Below are positions 9,178 to 17,336 of a stretch of 25,879 bases of DNA, piece by piece. The notes below the pieces were generated by a model. It ran no database searches. It had not been told where the DNA came from and saw nothing but the letters and a program-made list of their open reading frames with translations. Every line of letters starts with the position of its first letter. Position 1 is the first letter of the stretch. Source of the stretch: Candidatus Heimdallarchaeota archaeon LC_3 (GTDB lineage: Archaea > Asgardarchaeota > Heimdallarchaeia > Hodarchaeales > LC-3); contig MDVS01000151.1 in the NCBI GenBank assembly GCA_001940645.1, positions 1 through 25,879 of the forward strand, read 5' to 3'. Both the position numbers and the translations under genes were made by a program.

Positions 9178-9651
9178 GGATTTACTTCCTTTTTATTATT
9201 CAAAAGTTATTTTGTTTTTTTTATTGATTCTGAATTTATTTTTTCCGTTTTTTTTTGATTAGTGGTCATTATTTTTCAATTACATATTAATGGTTGTGGT
9301 TATATATTAAGTTTTTCTTTATATGAATTTTTTTCATCCTTATAAAGACATTAATTTATATTTATGATGATTTAAAGGATTTTTCTTAATCTAATTTTGT
9401 TATCAATTATCACTAAAATTAAATTATTCAATTATAATTAAAATAATTTATTAAATGTTTATTTATACTATTCAGATATACTGGAAGTTCACTAATGAGA
9501 AAATTTTAAAGCGGTATTTAGTTAAAAGTATAATTTATCTTCATTCTTAAAAACAAATTGAGAAACTCTCTTTGTTGATTTTTGTTCTTTCATTATTGAT
9601 TTTAAATATAATAAAATATGTGATGTAATTAGTCATAAATTATTAGTTGAT
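9178..9651. promoter_or_regulatory. Divergent intergenic region between Ubl and E2-like genes
   Basis: 474 bp, very AT-rich, no ORF. It holds the Ubl ribosome site (9185-9190, minus) and must contain promoters in both directions; a TATA-like TATATAA-type stretch on the minus strand lies near 9300-9310. A 9-bp inverted repeat, TAAATTATT (9420-9428) and AATAATTTA (9442-9450), sits centrally and could be an operator, but in DNA this AT-rich it could be chance. Confidence 0.4.
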
Positions 9652-10329
9652 TTGGAGTGTTGTTTTATTTCATTATTGTTTCCACCTAAAATACTTAATC
9701 TTCGAATTAAAACGTCAATAGAGAATTTTTTTGCCGATTTGGAACTATATTTTATTAAAAAAGGTTGGGAATGGGTTGATCCAGAAAAAATTGGTGATTT
9801 TCATTGGAGAACTCCCGATTTTGACATTAAAGTAATAAGCCGTAATGCTGATGATTCTATTAGAGCAATACAATATGGATTAAATATTCCTGGTGTAATA
9901 GGGTTAAATGGTAAAGATCCAATCATTACTTTTTCACATTCCTTTCGTATTGAATTACCGAGAGAATATCCTGCTCGTGTTGATAAAATTAGAATCATTG
10001 CTGACTCACAGATATTTCACCCTCGTTTTTCCATTTCAGGATTAGGTGAGGCCTGCCTTCAAATTAATGGTGAAATAGATCGAATCCTTATGGATATGAT
10101 ATTCCAAGTGCTTTATGATCCTGACCGTGTTCGACCCCCGAAGTATTATAACGATGCTGATTTTGGAAGAAATTCAAGTGCTATGAAATGGTATCAAAAT
10201 AATGATCCTAAAGCCATTTATGAATTATTATTGAATAAATGGTTGGATTCAAGAAATAAAAAAATCCATCCAAAAGCGAAAATCATTGAAAAAGAAACAA
10301 AAAAGAAAGGACTAAGAATAATAGAATGA
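9652..10329 (+). CDS. E2-like (UBC-fold) ubiquitin-conjugating protein
   Basis: About 225 residues with a recognisable UBC fold. Helix 1 lies around residues 20-37, followed by the meander; the strand-proline segment FRIELPREYPARVDKIRI (about 98-115) matches the E2 'P-x-x-YP' region. Next comes IFHPRF, equivalent to the HPN motif (Asn replaced by Arg), then GLGEACLQI, which places Cys135 at the catalytic thioester position. After it, MIFQVLYDPDRVRPP corresponds to the helix and 'dPN' turn of E2s. A C-terminal basic helix (about 185-225) is an extension. An E2 accepts an activated ubiquitin-like protein on this Cys and transfers it to substrate. The start is uncertain: there is no upstream or N-terminal in-frame ATG, so TTG 9652 or TTG 9676 must serve. 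The stop overlaps the next start as ATGA, so the two genes are translationally coupled. UBC fold is sure; activity is inferred because Asn of HPN is missing. Confidence 0.82.
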   Translation: MECCFISLLFPPKILNLRIKTSIENFFADLELYFIKKGWEWVDPEKIGDFHWRTPDFDIKVISRNADDSIRAIQYGLNIPGVIGLNGKDPIITFSHSFRIELPREYPARVDKIRIIADSQIFHPRFSISGLGEACLQINGEIDRILMDMIFQVLYDPDRVRPPKYYNDADFGRNSSAMKWYQNNDPKAIYELLLNKWLDSRNKKIHPKAKIIEKETKKKGLRIIE

Positions 10330-10988
10330 ACAATAAAGAAAATTCTAATAAAACCGGTGGAAAAAAGTCAACAATTAAGATTTTAGAAGAAAGAGAAAAA
10401 TCCTTATTAATTCAATCTCCTCCTAATTTTTATGATCTTAACAGTTGTTTTGAATACGCAATTAAAAGTGGGATACTAAATCCTACAAAAAAATTAGAGA
10501 AATAGCTATGCTTAGGTGATTTTATTTCTGAAAATGAATTTATTCCATTATACAATAACCCTTCATGCATTGCTTGCAGAAAAACTATCAGCTTAGCGGA
10601 TACACTAACTTTCATGTGTTCTAAATGCAAGAATTATTTCTGTCGTGAATGTGCCTACTATCACAATAATTTGTCTAAAACACAGAAACATAATTGTCCT
10701 GGATACTTTAAAGAACTTTCTGAAGAACATCAACCAGTTTTAGTCAAAATTACCAAAAACATGACTGGGCCAGATTTAAAAGGTGTATCCCTTACTGAAT
10801 TATCAATTAAAAAGACTGAAATTAAAGAATCTACAATAAAAATAATTGAAAAAGCTGAAACAAGTCCCTTATCCAAAAAATCATCACCAAAAATTTTGGG
10901 ATCAAATCACAAGAATAGGCCAAATTATTCTAGGCCTGTTAAAAAGCCATCTGAAAAAAGAAAACCAAGAATTTTAGATAACGATTAG
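10326..10988 (+). CDS. AN1-like zinc-finger protein, interrupted by an in-frame TAG
   Basis: Reading from ATG 10326, which overlaps the E2 stop, gives 59 codons, then TAG at 10503-10505, then the same frame continues to TAG 10986-10988 (220 residues counting the stop position as 60). The part after the internal TAG carries a zinc module: C81-x2-C84, C98-x2-C101, then F-C106-x2-C109, and H122-N-C124-P. Spacing and the closing H-x-C-P-G-Y match AN1-type fingers, with Cys109 or His113 taking the place of the usual His; a RING-like cross-brace is the alternative. The rest is a Lys/Ser/Pro-rich disordered tail. Between the TAG and Met97 (10614) there is no ATG, GTG or TTG, so reinitiation would lose the first Cys pair. 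An intact finger therefore needs readthrough, or the TAG is a mutation or sequence error. AN1 proteins bind ubiquitin-pathway and membrane-protein clients, and RING-like ones serve as E3s, which fits coupling to the E2. Confidence 0.65.
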
Positions 10989-11047
10989 TCTCTATATTTT
11001 TATCGTTGTTTAAAATTCATCAATAATAATTTCTTGAGAATTAATAA

Positions 11048-12571
11048 ATGCTTTATCTTGAAAAAGAATTGAAAATTCAAATTCTCCGTAAGCAAATTAC
11101 CAGTTCTTTAAAGGATAGTTTAACTATTCTTAAAGGAGATAAGCTTTTAATAAGAACATCCACTAATTTAAATTCAGATCATAGGTTTATTGAGCTACTG
11201 AATCCTTGGAATCAAATAATTTTTTGTCGTTGGATTAAATTAGATCACATTAGTGAATTCACTATTGATTTTCCTGATAAACTTATTAGTGGAAATTATG
11301 TCCTAAAATATTCAAGTGAAAACAATTCAAAATATTGGATTTTTAAACATCAAGGTAGATTTAAGGAGAATAAGTGGTATATTGCATATGGATTAACAAT
11401 AGACGCTTTAGATGAATTAGAAGTTCGTTTAGCAATACCACGATCATTTCATCCCTACACTGTAGTAGAACATTTAGAAGTTATTGGTGATAAACGTTTA
11501 ATTGTGGATACTGATAGTTATTGGTTGTCTTATGATTTATCTGAGTATTCAAAAAGAACAAAACGTGTTGTTCTTGGATATAAAGCTTGGATCAAACAGA
11601 ATTATCTACTTTACCATCCTGAAAGTTTGGTTTTAGATCTAGATCACAAAAACTATACTAAATTTAATCAATATTTGTCCTCAGAGCTAGGTATCGAATC
11701 AAATGATACTTTCGTTGCAAAGTTAACTGAAGATTTTGTTGGAGGTTCAATTATAAGCTTAATCTATCAAATTAGTCACAGGATACACCAACATCTTAAA
11801 TATTTCATCCAAAAAGGTGAGTTTGGTGCAAAATATGCGGTATTAAATCGTCAAGGGGATTGTACTGAATATGCTGCTTTATTTGTGGCATTATGTAGGC
11901 ATCAGAAAATACCAGCCAGGTTAGTAGCTGGTTTCAAAAAGACATCAACTAATAACAAAACACAATGGATTCGACATGCATGGGCCGAATTTTTTCATAA
12001 TCAACAATGGATACCAATAGATATTTTAGAAGGTTTTGTCATAGGTAATTTTCCAGATGTTGTTCCACTTTTCAGAGGAAACTGGATAGGAGAGCCATAC
12101 AAACAGGAATTAAAAATCTTATTAAAAGACCCTTCTTCAGATTTAGACCTTTCAAAAGTATTTTTAGAAGTGAAGTTCAATATATTTGAGCAAAAAAATG
12201 AGAAAATTCCTATAATTCCTATTAATGACTTAAAATCTCAGTCATTTGCAAATTCATTGTATTTCAATATACAAAAGGATAGTACATATTATAAATTGAA
12301 TCTGGAAATGAAAATAAATGCTTATCCAAGCATTTATAGTTTATTACTTTTTATTCAAGAACAAGAAGAAACAAGTATAAGCATCCTTCATCCAAAAATA
12401 ATAATTCATTCCAGTATAATATCTTTAGATCATTCTAATACTACATATGATCTAAAATTAGATATTCCTCAAATTGTTACACATAAATATTTATTCGGAG
12501 CTTATTTGTGCACTGATAGGGGAGAAATTATTGCTTATAATCAAATCAATCCTTTTCCACTAAAGATTTAA
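11048..12571 (+). CDS. Transglutaminase-fold (papain-like) protein with complete Cys-His-Asp triad
   Basis: 507 residues, cytosolic (no signal peptide or TM). The central domain (about 240-335) is transglutaminase-like: RQGDCTEYAALFVALCR with C272, RHAWAEF with H310 and WIPIDI with D325, in the order and spacing of the family's catalytic triad. Archaeal and bacterial members are usually thiol proteases or amide-bond hydrolases rather than crosslinkers. The N-terminal 230 residues and the C-terminal 160 are beta-rich and look like flanking sandwich domains. It starts at ATG 11048, 59 bp after the zinc-finger gene on the same strand, so it is probably in the E2 operon; a role in cleaving a modifier or peptide is conceivable but unproven. 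Its last 26 bases overlap the 3' end of the convergent NUDIX gene. Confidence 0.85.
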   Translation: MLYLEKELKIQILRKQITSSLKDSLTILKGDKLLIRTSTNLNSDHRFIELLNPWNQIIFCRWIKLDHISEFTIDFPDKLISGNYVLKYSSENNSKYWIFKHQGRFKENKWYIAYGLTIDALDELEVRLAIPRSFHPYTVVEHLEVIGDKRLIVDTDSYWLSYDLSEYSKRTKRVVLGYKAWIKQNYLLYHPESLVLDLDHKNYTKFNQYLSSELGIESNDTFVAKLTEDFVGGSIISLIYQISHRIHQHLKYFIQKGEFGAKYAVLNRQGDCTEYAALFVALCRHQKIPARLVAGFKKTSTNNKTQWIRHAWAEFFHNQQWIPIDILEGFVIGNFPDVVPLFRGNWIGEPYKQELKILLKDPSSDLDLSKVFLEVKFNIFEQKNEKIPIIPINDLKSQSFANSLYFNIQKDSTYYKLNLEMKINAYPSIYSLLLFIQEQEETSISILHPKIIIHSSIISLDHSNTTYDLKLDIPQIVTHKYLFGAYLCTDRGEIIAYNQINPFPLKI

Positions 12572-12986
12572 TTGTAGAAGAAGCTTCTAAAAAAGCGGGA
12601 TAAGAAGTTTGAAAAGTAAGTTTATCCTTTAATTGATTAATTGTCAACCAAATATAATTAGAATGTTCTTCGGATAGATAAATAATGTTACTGGAACTTT
12701 CAAATAGAAATAAATGAACAATTTTATCTATTCTTTGAGAGTTTCGAACAAATGAATAAGAATTTTTATGTTTCAACTCTTTAATAAACTTTATATTACT
12801 TTCTGTTAATCCTGTTTCTTCTACGACTTCCCTTAAAGCAGTTTCATACATCGATTCTCCGAATTCTAAATGTCCTTTAGGTAAATCCCAATGATTACCA
12901 TTTTTATGTTTTAATAGAAGAAATTTTAATTTTTTTCCTTTGGAGAGATGATAAACTACACCACCAGAGCATACTTCCTTAGTCAT
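12546..12986 (-). CDS. NUDIX hydrolase, probable Ap4A-hydrolase type
   Basis: 146 residues from ATG 12984-12986 (MTKEV; a GTG four codons upstream is less likely). The NUDIX box is complete: GHLEFGE, seven residues, then REVVEETGL, matching G-x5-E-x7-REUxEExGU with the metal-binding glutamates. The preceding LPKGHLEFGE and strand FLLLKHKNGNHWDLP are typical of asymmetric diadenosine-tetraphosphate hydrolases, which clear alarmone-like or damaged nucleotides, but substrate cannot be read from sequence. It is the last gene of a minus-strand set: HypA-like, HEPN membrane protein, NUDIX, with about 60 bp to the HEPN gene. It overlaps the transglutaminase gene tail-to-tail. Confidence 0.88.
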   Translation of the reverse strand: MTKEVCSGGVVYHLSKGKKLKFLLLKHKNGNHWDLPKGHLEFGESMYETALREVVEETGLTESNIKFIKELKHKNSYSFVRNSQRIDKIVHLFLFESSSNIIYLSEEHSNYIWLTINQLKDKLTFQTSYPAFLEASSTIKSLVEKD

Positions 12987-13047
12987 AAAAGAATTCACAC
13001 TAAATTTTAAGTAAATCGGAATAAAAAGGTATTTAGTTGTTATCTTT

Positions 13048-14439
13048 TCAATTATTACCTAAATCTGCACCTGCACGGGTTATTATTGATGTTATACATT
13101 CATAAAATTGACGCATGTAACTTTGTGATAAGGACAATCCTTCTCCTGTACGATGAAGAATATAATTTCTTTGTTTTCTTGCAGAATTAAGAATAATTTG
13201 CTCATCATTATTGATTAAATTCATATCTGCAAGAGCTAATACCATAGAACCAAAGTTTCCCATTTTACCTCTCGTTTTCCGTAGAATTCCACGAAATAAC
13301 GTTTCTGTAGCACGATATATTAACATAAATGCTGTTAATCGTTCTTCATTGGTCTTTTCGTCCCATTTTGCTATATGCCCGTAAACATATGATAAATCCG
13401 ATTTTAAACTTTCAAATTCTCGGAAATCAAAGGTAAATAATTCTGCTGATTTTATTACTGAACTTTCTAAAAATGATTCAGAAATTGTCTCAATTTTATT
13501 GTTACTTATACCTTTCTTCTTGAGAATTTTGCTATAACTCTCCCACACTAATTCTCTTCCTGCTTGATCCTGAGAATACTCATCGATAATTTCAGCTAAC
13601 TGAATACTAAGTCCGCTTTTTTCCATGATGTCGGAAACAAGAATATCATTCCTAATTAGATCATTTCCGATCATTGATTCCAAATCGTAAGAAGCAATTA
13701 ATTGAGCTGTAAGTTTTTTCTCCATTATTCTTTCAAAAGTGCGAAAATGCGCGTATCCTGGAACAACCGCAGGAATTAAATAAGAAATTCGTCTTTTAGC
13801 GATAGTTGCCATAATGAATCCTGAGATTGCTATCATCAAAAACAATAAAATAAAAAAGAAAGCATTTGAAGCATTATGGATTTGGTCAATTTGAATATTT
13901 GCGAATTGTAACTCAATTGAACTAAAATGCACATAAAGAGCTAAAATACTATTTATAACATTAATAATCCCTGATATAATGCCAAACAAAAATATTGTCT
14001 CAAAAAAACTTAGCAAATTAATTTGACGTGCATTTCTATTAGATGTTGTCATTACTCTAGAAAAAAATGAATCTATATATCTAGCGCGATAAGCAGATAT
14101 TAAATCAGGGATCATTGTATTAATGAGTTCTTGCCTTATTATTTTCTCTTCATTTTCATCTAATACACCTTTTTCTTGAAGAAATATGTTATCTATGTTT
14201 TTTAATAACCCAGATCTATAGTTATTCCCAACTTGTGTATATTTAAAAATGAACCAAGGAGTTATAAAATACAAAAAGATCATTGGTATTAATAATGGTG
14301 CAAAAATTAGGAAAAAAAGAAAATCTGGTTTAAAATTACTGTTTGGATTTAAGAACAAGTACGATTGATATAATAATCCTTCTAAAACAAATGGAAAGAA
14401 GATTCCAAAAAGAAATCTGTAAATTGATGAATTTATCAA
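13048..14439 (-). CDS. Four-TM membrane protein with C-terminal HEPN-like domain
   Basis: 463 residues. Hydrophobic segments at about 8-30, 40-65, 142-172 and 192-215 make a four-helix membrane part; charged soluble regions lie between TM2 and TM3 and after TM4. The C-terminal 100 residues are helical with helix pair ERLTAFMLIYRATETLFRGI and then ARKQRNYILHRTGEG. The motif R424-N425-x3-H429 is the Rx4-6H signature (polar residue after Arg) of HEPN domains, many of which are metal-independent RNases in toxin and antiviral systems; others are inactive binding modules. The HEPN domain would face the cytosol. The start is TTG 14437-14439; an in-frame TGA lies just upstream and no ATG is available nearby. 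It follows the HypA-like gene by 28 bp, so they are probably co-transcribed. The HEPN call rests on the motif plus helical context. Confidence 0.65.
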   Translation of the reverse strand: MINSSIYRFLFGIFFPFVLEGLLYQSYLFLNPNSNFKPDFLFFLIFAPLLIPMIFLYFITPWFIFKYTQVGNNYRSGLLKNIDNIFLQEKGVLDENEEKIIRQELINTMIPDLISAYRARYIDSFFSRVMTTSNRNARQINLLSFFETIFLFGIISGIINVINSILALYVHFSSIELQFANIQIDQIHNASNAFFFILLFLMIAISGFIMATIAKRRISYLIPAVVPGYAHFRTFERIMEKKLTAQLIASYDLESMIGNDLIRNDILVSDIMEKSGLSIQLAEIIDEYSQDQAGRELVWESYSKILKKKGISNNKIETISESFLESSVIKSAELFTFDFREFESLKSDLSYVYGHIAKWDEKTNEERLTAFMLIYRATETLFRGILRKTRGKMGNFGSMVLALADMNLINNDEQIILNSARKQRNYILHRTGEGLSLSQSYMRQFYECITSIITRAGADLGNN

Positions 14440-14467
14440 TGCTAACTGAACTCAATATTTCGATTAA

Positions 14468-14842
14468 TTAATTTCCTATTTTAATTTTTTTCACCATAAC
14501 TTCAAAAGTCATAATTTGCGTTTCCTGACTACCACAGCGTATACATGCCAATGATGCACCATAAGGAGATCCCGATTTTTCATCTGGATATGGAAAGATC
14601 TTTCCACAAAACTTACATCCTAAATGAGGTTCAGCTCTTTGAAAAACTAGCCTAGTTCCTTTTGCTGGGGTATTTTCTGTTTCTAATGTAAATATTATTT
14701 TTATTTGATCTTTCTTAGTAAAATGTTCCAAATCAGTCAATACTAGAATTTCTGTGATTCTTGTGGCATTATGTTTTCCTGAATGAAAAATCTCTAAAGC
14801 TTGTTCCAATATACTAGAAGCAGCAAAACTAACTGAAACCAT
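14468..14842 (-). CDS. HypA-like zinc-ribbon protein lacking the nickel-binding N-terminus
   Basis: 124 residues with the HypA/HybF architecture: an alpha/beta domain (ILEQALEIFHSGKHNATRIT, then strands through ENTPAKGTRLVFQ) followed by a zinc ribbon C76-K-F-C79 and C100-I-R-C103-G-S and a final strand FEVMVKKIKI. True HypA delivers nickel to hydrogenase and begins Met-His-Glu, where His2 binds nickel. Here the start is MVSVSF with no His, so the nickel site is absent. It may be a divergent or repurposed paralogue. No hydrogenase gene is in view; it heads the operon with the HEPN membrane protein. A generic zinc-ribbon protein is the alternative. Confidence 0.6.
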   Translation of the reverse strand: MVSVSFAASSILEQALEIFHSGKHNATRITEILVLTDLEHFTKKDQIKIIFTLETENTPAKGTRLVFQRAEPHLGCKFCGKIFPYPDEKSGSPYGASLACIRCGSQETQIMTFEVMVKKIKIGN

Positions 14843-15045
14843 ATAAGTGTTAAACCAACTTTTTGCATTATTTTACATAATTATATATTAAAAACTGATT
14901 TTATTAATGATTGAAACGATAGCGAATTTGAAATATATTTTTTGATAATTTAATTGACTTGTTATAAATTTTATAATATTTTCAATGGCAATAATACAAA
15001 TTTAAAATTTAGGACTTTTTAATTCAGATCTAAGAATGTCACTGT
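14843..15045. promoter_or_regulatory. Divergent promoter region, HypA-like operon and large TPR gene
   Basis: 203 bp between two divergent start codons. It contains AT-rich TATA-like stretches, including a near-palindromic TTATAAATTTTATAA at about 14961-14975. The individual promoter elements cannot be fixed from sequence alone. Confidence 0.35.
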
Positions 15046-17304
15046 ATGAATCAAAATGAATTAGACTCAGAACCTAATAAGCAAAATTATTCTTTTATTC
15101 CTCCAGAATTTAATACCCATGTAATACGTTTAAGTCCTACAACTATAAACATATTGAAAAACAATTTCAAGTATAAATTTGAAAAATTTTATGAAAAACT
15201 TGAAGATATATACTTGAATTGGTCAGGAACTTTAGATGCTGAATTTTTGTACTTATTAATTAAAGTTGGTGTCTTAACTGGTAAATATAAAAATGTTCAG
15301 AAATTTAAAGATGATTTAAAGTCATTTTATGATCATCCAGGTATATTTGCATGGTTCGCAGGTTCATTTTTTAGAGAAGGAAATAAATTTATTTCAACAG
15401 CCCAATTCTACTTAGATAATATTTCAGGAATATCAAATACTAAGAATAATGACGGACAATTATATACTGAAGTAATCGCTTGGAAAATTGCTTTTTCTAC
15501 GCTAGATACAGCTATCGGATTATTTGAAGACAATGTTAAATTATTTACATGGGAATTACCATACTTCTTAATCATTGAAAAATTAATTAAAGCAAAGAAA
15601 TTGAAATTAGCAGAAAATTATATTAATCAAGGAATAAATCGATTCAAATTAAAAAATCGATTGGTGCAAGGAAAATTGTTGAACGCAAAAGGTGTTCTAA
15701 CTAGAATAAGGGGAAATCCCGTAAAAAGCTTTGATTACTTTAATTTAGCTCTTGATGAAATAAAATCCATTAATGGTTTTTCTGATGTTTTTTTGAAATC
15801 TTATATAATGTTTAATATGGGAACATCAGCGTTAGTATGTAGATACTATGATGAAGCTGAAAATTACTTCTATCATGTTTTAGAAATACACAAAAAGGAA
15901 AATATCACTGATTTGATGGGTAAAGGTAGAATTTATTTCAATTTAACGAATCTTAATATTCGTAAAGGAGAGTACAAAAAAGCATTAAAATGTTTAACAA
16001 TAGCAGAAGATATTTATACTGAACTTGATCCCTTACTCAAGAATCCAGTAACAATATCAATTTATACTAGAAAATCAATCATTTATCGACTATTGGGAGA
16101 TTATTCAAATGCAAAAACAATCTTATTAGGAACTATAAATAAATTAGAAAATTTAGGGAGTAATATTAACCCAATCCCACTAATTGAAGCTCAATATAAT
16201 TTAGCATTATTGAAAAATATAAGTGGTAAAAAAAAAGAAGCTCTGGCAGATTTGCGAGATCTTCTTCATATGTGTTCTTCATATGATTATATTATTGGAA
16301 TTTCAAGAATATTAAATTTAATAAGCGTTATCAGTATTGATCTAGGTAATATTGTAGAATCTGGTGAAATGCTCACTGAAGCAAAAGCAATTATAAATAA
16401 TCTAACCGATGAAAGTAGTAGATTGTCAATTTATTTAACTGAGGCAAAATTGGTTTTAATAAAAGAAAATTTAAATGAATCTGAAGCGATTTTAAATTCT
16501 GTACTTGAAAAGAGCCAAGAAAAAGAAATCAGTATAAAATCAAGAATTTTATTAGGTAATATCTATTTGATAAAAGGAGAAATTTCTAAGAGTAACTCGT
16601 TTTTTCATTCTGCAATAAAAATATTCAGAAATGAAAATATAAAAACAAATGATTATTATTTATGCGAATTCATGCAAATAAAGACTCAAATCTTGTTAGA
16701 TAAAATAAATAGCGATCCTTCTGATTTAGTAAATAACTTAATGCAAAAAGTTGATTATCTAGATAAAATTTATACTTTAGCACCTTCAAAATCCATTATA
16801 ATGGAATATTTATTATTGAAAGCATGGATTTATGAAGAATTAAATGATTTTCAGTCAGTAGAGAAAATTTACTTAGAATTAGAAAGATATGAATCATCCA
16901 ATGATTTTCGAATTAATTTTTTAAGATCTATTGGGTTGATAAAGACAAAACTTTTGACTATTGTAAATTCAAAGAAAAAATTTAAAATTAATAATGATTT
17001 AATATTGAAAACACAATCAATCATAGAAGAAATAAAAAATTCTTCCTATTATCTTTTGGAAATTGAAGCTGAATTATTCGAAGTATTGTTATGCTTATTT
17101 TTTAACCAAAGAAAAAAAGCTATAAAAAAATTAAGAATTTTGAAAACAAGTGTATCTAACAATGGAATGAATTTATATTTAAAAGATATTAAAAATGTGG
17201 AACGTCTTTTAGGTATAAAAATTGAACAAAAGAAAGATTTGATGTCAATATTTCCAATGATAAATAAAATATCACAACTTTATTATTCAGAAATACTTAT
17301 TTAA
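15046..17304 (+). CDS. Large TPR-type helical repeat protein (752 aa)
   Basis: 752 residues, entirely helical, no signal peptide, no TM. Repeated helix pairs with the TPR pattern of small and aromatic residues run through most of the protein; clear ones are YYDEAENYFYHVLEIHKK, then the next repeat GRIYFNLTNLNIRKGEYKKA, and LLGDYSNAKTILLGTINKLE. The repeats are spaced by about 40 residues, as in MalT or Rapsyn-type TPRs, with Lys/Asn-rich linkers. No enzymatic domain is fused, so it is probably a scaffold or receptor; the partner is unknown. The start is ATG 15046 and the stop TAA. It is monocistronic between a divergent promoter and an IS relic. Composition is typical of the window, so there is no sign of recent transfer. 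Confidence 0.75.
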   Translation: MNQNELDSEPNKQNYSFIPPEFNTHVIRLSPTTINILKNNFKYKFEKFYEKLEDIYLNWSGTLDAEFLYLLIKVGVLTGKYKNVQKFKDDLKSFYDHPGIFAWFAGSFFREGNKFISTAQFYLDNISGISNTKNNDGQLYTEVIAWKIAFSTLDTAIGLFEDNVKLFTWELPYFLIIEKLIKAKKLKLAENYINQGINRFKLKNRLVQGKLLNAKGVLTRIRGNPVKSFDYFNLALDEIKSINGFSDVFLKSYIMFNMGTSALVCRYYDEAENYFYHVLEIHKKENITDLMGKGRIYFNLTNLNIRKGEYKKALKCLTIAEDIYTELDPLLKNPVTISIYTRKSIIYRLLGDYSNAKTILLGTINKLENLGSNINPIPLIEAQYNLALLKNISGKKKEALADLRDLLHMCSSYDYIIGISRILNLISVISIDLGNIVESGEMLTEAKAIINNLTDESSRLSIYLTEAKLVLIKENLNESEAILNSVLEKSQEKEISIKSRILLGNIYLIKGEISKSNSFFHSAIKIFRNENIKTNDYYLCEFMQIKTQILLDKINSDPSDLVNNLMQKVDYLDKIYTLAPSKSIIMEYLLLKAWIYEELNDFQSVEKIYLELERYESSNDFRINFLRSIGLIKTKLLTIVNSKKKFKINNDLILKTQSIIEEIKNSSYYLLEIEAELFEVLLCLFFNQRKKAIKKLRILKTSVSNNGMNLYLKDIKNVERLLGIKIEQKKDLMSIFPMINKISQLYYSEILI

Positions 17305-17336
17305 TTAATTTGGTAACATATCATATCTAAATCCGG

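Noticed and set aside
8951..9262. Plus-strand ORF opposite the Ubl gene
   Set aside because: It lies almost fully antisense to the Ubl gene, has no family resemblance, and its Leu/Phe-rich product is a shadow of the higher-GC minus-strand gene.
9652..10329. E2-like protein as a UFC1 orthologue
   Set aside because: UFC1 lacks an HP motif before the active Cys and has a different C-terminal half; this protein keeps HP and the dPN-type turn of ordinary E2s. Only the Ubl tail recalls UFM1.
10326..10988. Genome-wide reassignment of TAG as a sense codon
   Set aside because: TAG also ends this same gene sensibly at 10986-10988; reading through it would add residues running into the next gene. Only local readthrough or mutation is supported.
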